Shown here in pieces: positions 40,758 to 49,020 of a DNA stretch of 64,000 nt (positions are counted from its first letter, which is position 1; each line of letters starts with the position of its first letter). Under the pieces are notes generated by a model. That model had not been told where the DNA came from. It was given only the letters and a program-made list of their open reading frames with translations, and did no database searches. Made by a program: the position numbers and the translations under genes. Location of the stretch: positions 4,393-68,392 of the forward strand of contig CAYZBG010000018.1 of NCBI GenBank assembly GCA_964476565.1, in the 5' to 3' direction. The DNA comes from CAMAXB01 sp964476565. GTDB taxonomy: Bacteria; Verrucomicrobiota; Verrucomicrobiia; Opitutales; Opitutaceae.

Positions 40758-40825
40758 GTGTCTGGGCTTTCACCCGACCCGGACGCGCCCTCAGACACGG
40801 CAAGCTTGCGTCGAGTGACGCAAGC
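40758..40825 (+). promoter_or_regulatory. Structured leader upstream of the HMG-CoA reductase operon
   Basis: Two hairpins lie between the FkbM gene and the HMGR start. One pairs GTGTCTG (40758-40764) with CAGACAC (40792-40798). The other is a perfect 9-bp stem, GCTTGCGTC/GACGCAAGC (40804-40812 with 40817-40825), with a GAGT loop. There is no T-run. It could end the upstream transcript, attenuate the operon or bind a regulator. Confidence 0.4.
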
Positions 40826-40846
40826 ACCTTGCCTTTCCGCCTCGCT

Positions 40847-42157
40847 ATGTCCGCCCACCACGACGAGGCCCGTCGTCACATGTCCGACGTCGCCGCCGGA
40901 CTTTCCCCGGAAGAGATCACTCGGCGGCTCGCGCCCAAACACCACGACGGCCCGCCGCGGGTGCCCGGGGCGACCCGATCGGAACCGGCCGTGGTCGACC
41001 AGCGGTGGGCGCTCCTGCCTCACGCCGCAGCGGCGAAGGCGGTGATCGCGGCCCCGGAGGCGCTCGCCCGCCACGAGACCTTCGCCCGCAACATCGAGAA
41101 CTTCATCGGCACCGTGCAGGTGCCGGTCGGCCTCGCCGGCCCCCTGCGGGTGAATGGACTCGCCGCCCAAGGCGACTACTATGTCCCGCTCGCCACCACC
41201 GAGGCCGCCCTTGTGGCCAGTTACCACCGCGGAGCGTCCGTGGTCACGCTGGCCGGCGGCTGCACCACGCTGATCCTGAACGAAGGCGTGGGCCGGGCGC
41301 CCGCCTTCGCCTTTGCCTCCCTGCCCGAGGCAGGCGCCTTCGTGCAATGGTGCCTCGCGCACATCGAGGCCTTCCGCGCCGCCGCGGAGGCGACCACGCG
41401 GTACGGGCGGCTCCGCGACGTCCGCTTCACCGTCGAGGGCAATCACGTGTATCTTCTTCTCGAATACACTACGGGGGACGCCTCGGGCCAGAACATGGTC
41501 ACCATCGCCACCCAGGCGGTGTGCGACTATATCGCGGCGCATTGTCCGGTGAAGCCGTCCGCCGTCTTCGTCGAGGGCAACCTGTCCGGCGACAAGAAGG
41601 CCAGCGCGCAGTCCTTCCAGACTGTGCGCGGGCGCAAGGTGAGCGCGGAGGCCCGCCTCGAGCGGAAACTGGTCGAGCGCCACCTCCACACCACGCCGGA
41701 AAAGATGGTCGATTACTGGCGCATGTCGGCGATCGGCGGCGTGCTGAGCGGCACCATCGGCGTGCAGGGCCACTACGCCAACGGTCTCGCCGCGCTGTTT
41801 CTCGCCTGCGGTCAGGATGTCGCCTGCGTCTCTGAGGCCGCAGTCGGCGTCACCCGTTTCGAGGTGGAGGGTAACGGCGGGTTGTACGCGGCCGTCACGC
41901 TGCCCAACCTGATCGTCGGCACCGTGGGCGGCGGAACCAGCCTGCCCAGCCAGCGTGCCGCCCTCGAGGTTCTCGGGCTGGCCGGTCCCGGTCATGCCCG
42001 GGCGCTCGCCGAGGTCTGTGCCGGACTCGCCCTGGCCGGCGAGCTGTCGATCATCGCCGCCCTGAGCGCCGGGCACTTCACGAGCGCGCACGAACGCCTC
42101 GCCCGCGGACGCAAGTCCACCGGTCCCGCCGCATCCGAGGGCCGCCCGACCGCATGA
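40847..42157 (+). CDS. Hydroxymethylglutaryl-CoA reductase
   Basis: A 436-residue reductase that would convert HMG-CoA to mevalonate. The catalytic set is present: Glu119 in LATTEAALVASY, Asp211 in GDASGQNMV, Lys250 in GDKKASAQSF and His415 in TSAHERL. ENFIGTVQVPVGLAGPLRVN is the family signature, and the overall pattern resembles the NADPH-type class I enzyme. The frame begins with TTG at 40829, but the ATG at 40847 is preferred. No other mevalonate gene is adjacent. It heads a seven-gene operon and overlaps the UbiA-like gene by four bases. Confidence 0.93.
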   Translation: MSAHHDEARRHMSDVAAGLSPEEITRRLAPKHHDGPPRVPGATRSEPAVVDQRWALLPHAAAAKAVIAAPEALARHETFARNIENFIGTVQVPVGLAGPLRVNGLAAQGDYYVPLATTEAALVASYHRGASVVTLAGGCTTLILNEGVGRAPAFAFASLPEAGAFVQWCLAHIEAFRAAAEATTRYGRLRDVRFTVEGNHVYLLLEYTTGDASGQNMVTIATQAVCDYIAAHCPVKPSAVFVEGNLSGDKKASAQSFQTVRGRKVSAEARLERKLVERHLHTTPEKMVDYWRMSAIGGVLSGTIGVQGHYANGLAALFLACGQDVACVSEAAVGVTRFEVEGNGGLYAAVTLPNLIVGTVGGGTSLPSQRAALEVLGLAGPGHARALAEVCAGLALAGELSIIAALSAGHFTSAHERLARGRKSTGPAASEGRPTA

Positions 42158-43053
42158 ACCGGTGGTGGATTTACCAGCGCGAACGGTTTCCGCTGCTGGC
42201 CCACGGTCCGCTGATCGCCGCCTTCAGCGCCTCGGCGGTGAGCTACTCCGCCCTGCTGCGGTCCGCGGACACCGCCCCGGCGCTGTCCGCCTACGCCGTC
42301 GCCTTTGTCGTATCGCTCGGTTCCTTCCTGCTGCTGCGCATCGCCGACGAGTTCAAGGATGCGGAGGAGGACGCGCGTCACCGGCCTTACCGTCCGGTCC
42401 CGCGCGGGCTGGTGACATTGCGCGAACTCGCGTGGGTCGGCGTGGGAGTGGCCGCAGTGCAACTGACGCTCGCGTCGCTGGTCGGCCTGCGTCTCGTGGC
42501 GCTTCTGGTCCTCACTTGGATCTATTTTGCCCTGATGAGCCGGGAGTTCTTTGCGCGGACGTGGCTCAAGGCCCGCCCGGTGATCTATCTTTTCAGTCAC
42601 ATGGGCATCATGCCGCTGGTCGACTGGTTCGCCACCGGCTGTGACTGGGTCCCAGCCGGGGGCGGTATGCCGGCGGGCTTGTTCTGGTTTCTCGCCGCCA
42701 GCTTCTGCAACGGCCTGGTGATCGAACTCGGTCGCAAGATCCGGTCGCCCGCACAGGAGGAACGCGGGGTGGAAACGTACACCGTGTTGTGGGGTCGGCC
42801 AGTGGCGGTCGCAGCCTGGCTCGCGGCCATGGCCGCCACGCTGGCCTGCGCAGCCTTGGCCGCCGAACGGATTGCCTTCCTCGCGCCGGTCATCGCGGTG
42901 TTGCTGATCCTCTGGCTAGGCGGGCTTGGCTTGGCGGCGGCCTTCCTTCGCACCGTTCGCGGCAGCCTGGCAAAACGCATTGAGGTCTACTCGGGACTGT
43001 GGACGCTCGCCCTGTACCTGATGCTGGGCGTGGTGCCGCTTTGGGCGCGCTGA
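42154..43053 (+). CDS. UbiA-family prenyltransferase
   Basis: A 299-residue membrane protein with eight or nine helices. The first Asp-rich motif is at about residues 63-76 (RIADEFKDAEEDARHRPYRP), the site that binds Mg-prenyl diphosphate. The second region reads NGLVIELGRKIRSPAQEERG and lacks the DxxxD of ubiquinone-type enzymes, a form seen in an uncharacterised UbiA subgroup. It would attach a prenyl chain to a small acceptor. It overlaps the HMGR gene by four bases and is 12 bases before the dikinase gene. Confidence 0.85.
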   Translation: MNRWWIYQRERFPLLAHGPLIAAFSASAVSYSALLRSADTAPALSAYAVAFVVSLGSFLLLRIADEFKDAEEDARHRPYRPVPRGLVTLRELAWVGVGVAAVQLTLASLVGLRLVALLVLTWIYFALMSREFFARTWLKARPVIYLFSHMGIMPLVDWFATGCDWVPAGGGMPAGLFWFLAASFCNGLVIELGRKIRSPAQEERGVETYTVLWGRPVAVAAWLAAMAATLACAALAAERIAFLAPVIAVLLILWLGGLGLAAAFLRTVRGSLAKRIEVYSGLWTLALYLMLGVVPLWAR

Positions 43054-43065
43054 CGGCCATTGGTC

Positions 43066-45675
43066 ATGACTCATTTCATTCGGCACACCGACGAGCTCGC
43101 CACCCCGGCCCTGCTGGGCGGAAAGGCCGGTGCCCTGGCCCGCCTCGCCGCCGCGCGTCTTCCCATCCCTCCGTGGGTGGTCGTGACGCCCGAAGCGTTT
43201 GCCGCGAGCGGCGGTGGTGATCGCCTGGCCGAGACCCTTCGATCCGATCTCGCCGCGGAGCTCGTTTCGCTTGCCGGCACGCTGGCACCGGAACCGGCGT
43301 GGTTTGCCGTGCGATCCTCCGCCGTCGACGAAGACGGGGCCGAACACTCGTTCGCCGGTCAGCTCGACAGTTTTCTCTTTGTCCCGCCGGAGCAGATCCC
43401 CGCGAAGGTCGTGGCCGTCTGGCGTTCCGCCCGGAGCGAGCGGATTCTCGCGTACCGACGCGAACGCGGCCTGGCGGGGCCTCCGCAGGCGCCGGCTGTG
43501 CTCGTGCAACGGATGATCGACGCCGAAGCCGCCGGCGTCGCCTTCAGCGCAGATCCGGTCAGCGGCCGCCGCGGTCACGCCGTTGTCTCCGCCGTCTTCG
43601 GTCTCGGCTCAGCCCTCGTGTCCGGCGAAGCCGATGCCGATACCTTCACGGTCGACCGGGCCGGCAGGATTGTGATGCGCAAGGTCGTACCGAAGCGGTA
43701 CGCGCATCGCGCCGCGGCCGGCGAAGGCGAGGGGGTGAAGGCGGTCGCGGTCGATCCGGCGCTCGCCCACCGGCCCGCGATCACGGATGCTCAGGTAACC
43801 GAGATTGCCGCCCTGGCCCGTGCCGCGGAGCGCTTCTTCGGACGGCCGCAAGACATCGAATGGGCGATCGCCGATGGACGCGTGTGGCTGTTGCAATCAC
43901 GCCCGATCACCTCGCTCGCACCCCTGCCTGACCCGGATGGCGTTCTCACGATCTGGGACAACGCCAACATCGCCGAGAGCTACAGCGGTGTGACCACCCC
44001 GCTCACCTTCTCCTTTGCCCGGGGCATCTACGAGGCCGTGTACCGGGAGTTCGCCCGTCTGATGGGGGTGCCGGCGGCACGGATCGCCGAAAACCGTGAC
44101 CTCTTTCCGCGCATGCTCGGGCTCGTCGAGGGGCGCATCTATTACAACCTCATCAGCTGGTATCGCCTGCTTGCCCTCCTGCCAGGATTCTCGGTCAACC
44201 GCGGCTTCATGGAGCAAATGATGGGGGTACGCGAAGGCCTGCCGCCCGCCGTGCTGGCCACCCTCGCTCCCGCCGGTGGTTGGGCCAAGGTGAAAGACGG
44301 ACTCGCCCTCGCGCGGTCGATCCTCGGGCTGGTGCGCAATCACCTGACCCTGCCACGCCAGATCCGCCGCTTCTACGCGCGACTCGAGCAGGCCCTGCGC
44401 CCCTGCGATCCCCCGTTGGAGTCCTTGCGTCCGGATGAGTTGAGCGCCCATTTCCGGGACCTCGAACGCCAACTCCTGCTGCGCTGGGATGCGCCGCTGG
44501 TGAACGACTTCTTCGCCATGGTGTTCTACGGCGCCCTGCGCAAGGTCACCGCGGCGTGGTGCGGCGACCGTGACGGCACGCTGCAAAACGACCTGCTCTG
44601 CGCCGAAGGCGGGATGATCAGTGCGGAGCCGGCGAAGCGCGTGCGCGAACTTGCCGCCCTTGCCGCCTCCGACCCCGCCGCGGTGGAGGTGCTTTGCAGC
44701 GGATCGCCGGCCGCCATTGAGCGCTGGCTCGACCAGGCCCCCGCGTTTCGCACCGCGTACCACTCGTACCTCGAAACCTTCGGTGACCGCTGCCTCGAGG
44801 AACTGAAGCTGGAGAGCCTCACGCTGCACGACGAGCCGTTGACCCTCCTGCGGTCCGTCGGCCAGTTCGCGCGGCGTTTCGGCACCGCCGGACTCGTTGA
44901 CCACGGCACCGAGGCGCGGCTGCGCGCCGACGCCGAGCTCCGCGTTCGGCTGGCCCTCTACCGGCGCCCGTTCCGACGCGCGATCTTCGGCTGGATCCTG
45001 CGTCACGCCCGCGCCCGGGTGCGCGACCGCGAGAATCTGCGCTTCGAACGCACCCGTCTGTTCGGACGCGTCCGTCGCATCTTCGTTGAACTGGGCCGGC
45101 GGCTGCACGCCAGCGGACGGCTCGATCATCCGCGCGACGTGTTCTTCCTAACAGTCGAAGAGGCGCTCGGCTTCGTCGAGGGCACCACGGTCACGACGGC
45201 GCTCGCCGGACTTGCCGCCCTGCGGACGAAAGAGTTCGACGGTTACCGACAACGTTCACCCGCGGATCGTTTTGAAACCCGCGGTGCCGTGCACCTCGGG
45301 AATCGGTTCAGCGCCCCGACCGCCGCCATCGTTCCTGACGGCGACAGCCTCACGGGGATCGGCTGCTGCCCGGGGGTGGTGCGCGGCCGGGCCCGGGTGA
45401 TCACCGATCCGCGCCACGCGGTCATTGAACCGGGCGAGATCCTCGTCGCGCCCCGCACGGACCCGGGCTGGATCATGCTGTTTCCCTCCGCCGCCGGGCT
45501 CCTGGTCGAGCACGGCAGCCTGCTCTCCCACTCGGCCATTGTGGCACGCGAGATGGGCATTCCGGCGATCGTATCGATCCGGGGCGTGACTGCCTGGGCC
45601 CGCACCGGCGACTGGCTGGAGCTGGACGGCAGCACCGGGGTCGTCCGCAAGCAGGAAACACCCCCGACGCCATGA
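43066..45675 (+). CDS. Rifampin-phosphotransferase-like dikinase (PEP-synthase superfamily)
   Basis: An 869-residue enzyme. The N-terminal ATP-grasp domain (1-285) has LLGGKAGALARLAAARLPIP, AVRSSAVDEDGAEHSFAGQ, FSADPVSGRRGHAVVSAVFG and EWAIADGRVWLLQSRPIT. A central region of about 450 residues (300-780) has no PEP-synthase likeness. The swivelling phosphohistidine domain is at the C-terminus (His822 in LLSHSAIVAREMGIPAIVS). ATP-grasp, unique substrate domain and terminal His domain is the layout of rifampin phosphotransferase, which phosphorylates a hydroxyl using ATP's beta phosphate. So this probably phosphorylates a small or lipid hydroxyl. ATG 43066 is preferred over TTG 43060. Confidence 0.88.
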   Translation: MTHFIRHTDELATPALLGGKAGALARLAAARLPIPPWVVVTPEAFAASGGGDRLAETLRSDLAAELVSLAGTLAPEPAWFAVRSSAVDEDGAEHSFAGQLDSFLFVPPEQIPAKVVAVWRSARSERILAYRRERGLAGPPQAPAVLVQRMIDAEAAGVAFSADPVSGRRGHAVVSAVFGLGSALVSGEADADTFTVDRAGRIVMRKVVPKRYAHRAAAGEGEGVKAVAVDPALAHRPAITDAQVTEIAALARAAERFFGRPQDIEWAIADGRVWLLQSRPITSLAPLPDPDGVLTIWDNANIAESYSGVTTPLTFSFARGIYEAVYREFARLMGVPAARIAENRDLFPRMLGLVEGRIYYNLISWYRLLALLPGFSVNRGFMEQMMGVREGLPPAVLATLAPAGGWAKVKDGLALARSILGLVRNHLTLPRQIRRFYARLEQALRPCDPPLESLRPDELSAHFRDLERQLLLRWDAPLVNDFFAMVFYGALRKVTAAWCGDRDGTLQNDLLCAEGGMISAEPAKRVRELAALAASDPAAVEVLCSGSPAAIERWLDQAPAFRTAYHSYLETFGDRCLEELKLESLTLHDEPLTLLRSVGQFARRFGTAGLVDHGTEARLRADAELRVRLALYRRPFRRAIFGWILRHARARVRDRENLRFERTRLFGRVRRIFVELGRRLHASGRLDHPRDVFFLTVEEALGFVEGTTVTTALAGLAALRTKEFDGYRQRSPADRFETRGAVHLGNRFSAPTAAIVPDGDSLTGIGCCPGVVRGRARVITDPRHAVIEPGEILVAPRTDPGWIMLFPSAAGLLVEHGSLLSHSAIVAREMGIPAIVSIRGVTAWARTGDWLELDGSTGVVRKQETPPTP

Positions 45676-46793
45676 CCGCCGCCGCCACCACCGAGGCCGC
45701 CGCCCGGGCGGACTTTTCCCGCATCCGTTACGCGCAGGTCTGGGAGGATGCCGACATCCTCGTCGAGGCGCTCGATATCCAGCCGACGGATACGGTGGTC
45801 TCCATCGCGTCGGCCGGCGACAACGCGCTCGCCTTGCTCGGGGCCGGCGCCTCGCGGGTCATCGCCCTCGACCTCAATCCCGCGCAGCTCGCCTGCCTTG
45901 CCCTGCGGGTTGCGGCCTACCGGACGCTCGATCACCGGGGCCTGCTCGCGCTGATCGGCTCACGGCCCGAATCCGCAGCCGGACGCCATGCCCTCTACCG
46001 GCAGTGCCGGCCGGCCCTGGATCGCGACGCCCAAGCGTTCTGGGATGCCCACCCGGAGGCGATCGCCGGCGGGATCGGCGGTGCGGGGAAGTTCGAACAC
46101 TACTTCCGGCTCTTCCGCACGCGCGTCCTGCCGCTCGTGCACCGGCGGACCACGGTCGAGGCGCTGTTGCGCGGGGGAACACACGCCGAACGCGAGGCGT
46201 TCTATGCCGAACGCTGGGACACCTGGCGCTGGCGCCTGCTCTTCCGCCTCTTCTTCTCGCGCTTCATGATGGGCCGGCTCGGCCGCGATCCGGCGTTCTT
46301 CAAGTACGTCGAAGGCTCGGTCGCCGACCGCATCCTGCAGCGCACGCGCCACGCCCTCACCGCCCTCAACCCCGCGGAGAATCCGTACCTGCATTGGATC
46401 CTGACCGGCACCCACGGACGCGCCCTACCCTGGGCGCTGCGCGAGGAGAACTTCGATCGGATCCGCAGCCGGCTCGATCGGCTGGAGTGGCACCTGTTGA
46501 CGATCGAAGCTTTTCTGGCCCGGGAACGCCCGGCGGGCACCCGCATCGACAAGGCCAATCTCAGCGACATTTTCGAATACATGTCCGAGGCAAACACGGC
46601 GAATCTGCTCGCCACCTTGGCGGCGGCGAGCCGGCCGGGAGGGCGTTTCGCCTACTGGAACATGCTGGCGCCGCGGCGCCGTCCGCCGGCGCTTGCCGAC
46701 CGGCTGGAGCCGCGTGACGACGTGGCCGCGCCGCTCTTTGCCCGCGACAAGGCTTTCTTCTACAGCGCCTTGGTCGTGGAGGATGTCCGGTGA
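45672..46793 (+). CDS. DUF3419 protein, BtaA-like aminocarboxypropyl transferase
   Basis: A 373-residue BtaA/DUF3419 protein. The SAM-binding start is YAQVWEDADILVEALDIQPT followed by VVSIASAGDNALALLGAGAS and RVIALDLNPAQLACLALR. Later conserved parts are NPYLHWILTG and ANLSDIFEYMSEANTANLLA. BtaA moves the 3-amino-3-carboxypropyl group of SAM to diacylglycerol, the first step of betaine-lipid synthesis. The N-methyltransferase BtaB is absent, so the product may stop at the amino acid or have another acceptor. It overlaps both neighbours by four bases. Confidence 0.88.
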   Translation: MTAAATTEAAARADFSRIRYAQVWEDADILVEALDIQPTDTVVSIASAGDNALALLGAGASRVIALDLNPAQLACLALRVAAYRTLDHRGLLALIGSRPESAAGRHALYRQCRPALDRDAQAFWDAHPEAIAGGIGGAGKFEHYFRLFRTRVLPLVHRRTTVEALLRGGTHAEREAFYAERWDTWRWRLLFRLFFSRFMMGRLGRDPAFFKYVEGSVADRILQRTRHALTALNPAENPYLHWILTGTHGRALPWALREENFDRIRSRLDRLEWHLLTIEAFLARERPAGTRIDKANLSDIFEYMSEANTANLLATLAAASRPGGRFAYWNMLAPRRRPPALADRLEPRDDVAAPLFARDKAFFYSALVVEDVR

Positions 46794-48109
46794 ACGCCCT
46801 TCCTGGCATCGCCGGGGTGATGGTGGCGCTGGGCCTGCTCCTCCCCGCCGCCAAGGCGCTGCAGCGGCGAGGCACGCTGGGAGCCGAGGGCGCACGGAAG
46901 TTGGTGCATGTCGGCATGGGCACCCTCTGCCTGACCTTTCCCTGGCTCTTCACCGAACCATGGCCGGTGTGGGTGCTGGCCGGCCTGGCGGTCGGAGCGC
47001 TGCTGCTGCTGCGCGAGGTGAAGGCCTTGCGCCACAACCTCGGCAGCGTGCTCCATGACGTGGACCGGGCGTCGCTGGGGGAGCTGTACTTTCCCATCGG
47101 CGTGGCGGCCGTGTTCACCCTCGCCCAAGGCGATACCCTTCGCTTCGTCGTGCCGGTGGCCCTGCTGACGTGGGCCGATGCGGCCGGGGCGCTGGTCGGC
47201 CGGAGCCTCGGTCGGCACCGGTTCGCCACCCTCGAGGGGGAGAAGAGCGTGGAGGGTTCGCTTGCGGTGGGGACGGCCGGCGCCGCATGTGCCATCGTAC
47301 CCTTGCTGCTCACCGGACACGAACCGGTGCGCGCCGTGGTGATGGGGGCGGCGGTCGGACTCTTTGCCCTGCTCGTCGAGGCGATCTCCTGGCGCGGCCT
47401 GGACAACGTGTTCCTTCCGCTCGCGACCTTCGCGCTGCTGAACGCATTCCTCGGCGCCACGACGGCGGAGCTGACCCTGCGGCTGGGCGTACTCGCCGGC
47501 CTGACCGTGCTCGCGCTCACCTGGCGGCGCGGTCACGTCGTCGACGACAGTGCCCGCCTGGGGGGCGCTCTCGCCCTGTACTATTTTTGGGCGGTGGGTG
47601 GCTGGACCTGGCTGGTCGCGCCTGTGGTGGTGTTGACCAGCTACGTCCGGTTGATGCCCACCATTCCGGGTGGCCCGCCCCGCCACAATCTCGTCGCGGT
47701 GATCTGCGTCGCCTCGGCCGGCCTTGTCTGGAGCGTCGCCCACGCCGTATCACCGGATCTGCGTTGGCATGCGCTGTTCACGCTGGGACTGGCCTGTCAG
47801 CAGGCCATCATTGCACTCGTGCGCTTCTCGCAAGGACGCCCGCATTGGCCGCGGAGTGCATGGTGTACCGTGGCAACAGTGCAGGCCGCCGGCCTGCACG
47901 GCCTCGCCTTCTGGGCGGTCGATCGCTTCGCCACGGTATCCCTCGGCGGCCTGTGGGCGGGAGCGGCTATCGTGGGCCTCGCCACGGTGAGTTTCGCGGT
48001 CTGGGAGCGCAGCCTGCGCCTGCCGGAAGACGTCAACGCGCGCTGGTGGAAACAAGGACTGACCGCGCTCGTTGCGACCGGTCTCGCCGCCGGCCTTTGG
48101 AGCTTATGA
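46790..48109 (+). CDS. Phytol/dolichol-kinase-like membrane protein with extra C-terminal domain
   Basis: A 439-residue, GTG-started membrane protein. The N-terminal half (about 1-225) has six or seven helices and matches the CTP-dependent phytol/dolichol kinase and cytidylyltransferase group: GARKLVHVGMGTLCLTFPWL, LLTWADAAGALVGRSLGR and FATLEGEKSVEGSLAVGTAG. The second half (about 225-439) adds six more helices without a recognised motif, making it nearly twice the usual phytol-kinase length. It would phosphorylate an isoprenoid or lipid alcohol using CTP. It overlaps both neighbours by four bases. Confidence 0.78.
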   Translation: MNALPGIAGVMVALGLLLPAAKALQRRGTLGAEGARKLVHVGMGTLCLTFPWLFTEPWPVWVLAGLAVGALLLLREVKALRHNLGSVLHDVDRASLGELYFPIGVAAVFTLAQGDTLRFVVPVALLTWADAAGALVGRSLGRHRFATLEGEKSVEGSLAVGTAGAACAIVPLLLTGHEPVRAVVMGAAVGLFALLVEAISWRGLDNVFLPLATFALLNAFLGATTAELTLRLGVLAGLTVLALTWRRGHVVDDSARLGGALALYYFWAVGGWTWLVAPVVVLTSYVRLMPTIPGGPPRHNLVAVICVASAGLVWSVAHAVSPDLRWHALFTLGLACQQAIIALVRFSQGRPHWPRSAWCTVATVQAAGLHGLAFWAVDRFATVSLGGLWAGAAIVGLATVSFAVWERSLRLPEDVNARWWKQGLTALVATGLAAGLWSL

Positions 48110-49020
48110 ACTCAACGGCACCTTCGGACCTCGGAGAAGATCTACGGTTGCAGCAGGACGACGCCGACGGCTCGGCCGAAGCATGGCTGTGGTGGCGTGA
48201 GGTGCCGGCCTTGCCCGGCGAGCGGCTTGGCGTGATCGGCCGCTTTCGGACGGACTCCGCAGCCGCCACCGGGAGCCTCCTCGCCCGTGCCTGCACCGCG
48301 TTGCGCGCACAGGGTTGCACCCGCGCGGTGGGGCCGATGGACGGCAACACCTGGCGCTCCTACCGCTTCGTCACCGAGCCCGGCACCGAGCCGCCGTTCC
48401 TCTTGGAACCGACGAATCCGCCGGAGTGGCCACAATGGTGGCAGGCGGCTGGATTCGCCCCGCTGGCCGAGTACTTCTCGACGGCATCGGACGACCTCAC
48501 CACCACCGACCCCCGGCTGGAGGCCGTACGCACCCGCCTGCATGCAGCCGGCATCAGGCTTCGGCCGCTTGATCCGGCCCGGTTCGACGATGACCTCCGC
48601 CACATCTACGACGTCTCGCTCGTCGCGTTCCAAGCCAACTACCTCTACACCCCGATCGCGCCGGCCGCCTTCCTTCACCAGTACCGCGCCGTGGCTCCGC
48701 TCGTCCGACCTGAACTGGTTCTGCTGGCGGAACAGGAAGGCCGGCCCGTCGGCTATGTCTTCGCCGTGCCCGATCACGCCGAGGCCCGGCGCGGCCTGCC
48801 CGTGCGCACCTTCATCGTGAAGACGCTGGCCGTGCTGCCCGGCCGAGCGTTCGCAGGCCTTGGTGCCCTCCTGCTGGCGGAGGTTCATACCGCCGCCCGG
48901 CCGCTCGGCTTCACCCGCGTCGTCCATGCCCTGATGCACGCCTCCAATGTCTCGCGCAACCTGAGCGCGCACTACGCGAAGACCCTGCGTCGTTACACAC
49001 TCTTTTCCCGCGTCCTATGA
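48106..49020 (+). CDS. GNAT-like acyltransferase
   Basis: A 304-residue soluble protein. The C-terminal part carries a GNAT-like core: LVLLAEQEGRPVGYVFAVPD, then TFIVKTLAVLPGRAFAGLGA and LLLAEVHTAARPLGFTRVVH, with a coenzyme-A-binding loop of the R/GxGxG kind modified to RAFAGLG. The N-terminal half (1-140) is a separate alpha/beta region with GCTRAVGPMDGNTWRSYRFV. The long open frame upstream is a shadow of the kinase gene; the ATG at 48106 overlaps that gene's stop. Its job may be to acylate an amino group on the pathway product. Confidence 0.75.
   Translation: MNSTAPSDLGEDLRLQQDDADGSAEAWLWWREVPALPGERLGVIGRFRTDSAAATGSLLARACTALRAQGCTRAVGPMDGNTWRSYRFVTEPGTEPPFLLEPTNPPEWPQWWQAAGFAPLAEYFSTASDDLTTTDPRLEAVRTRLHAAGIRLRPLDPARFDDDLRHIYDVSLVAFQANYLYTPIAPAAFLHQYRAVAPLVRPELVLLAEQEGRPVGYVFAVPDHAEARRGLPVRTFIVKTLAVLPGRAFAGLGALLLAEVHTAARPLGFTRVVHALMHASNVSRNLSAHYAKTLRRYTLFSRVL

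Noticed and set aside
43060..43065. TTG start two codons before ATG for the dikinase
   Set aside because: Adds only two residues; ATG at 43066 gives the family-like start.
47170..48105. Upstream extension of the GNAT-like gene
   Set aside because: It overlaps the kinase-like gene in another frame and reads as Arg/Pro-rich shadow; the ATG at 48106 overlaps the kinase stop like the other operon junctions.
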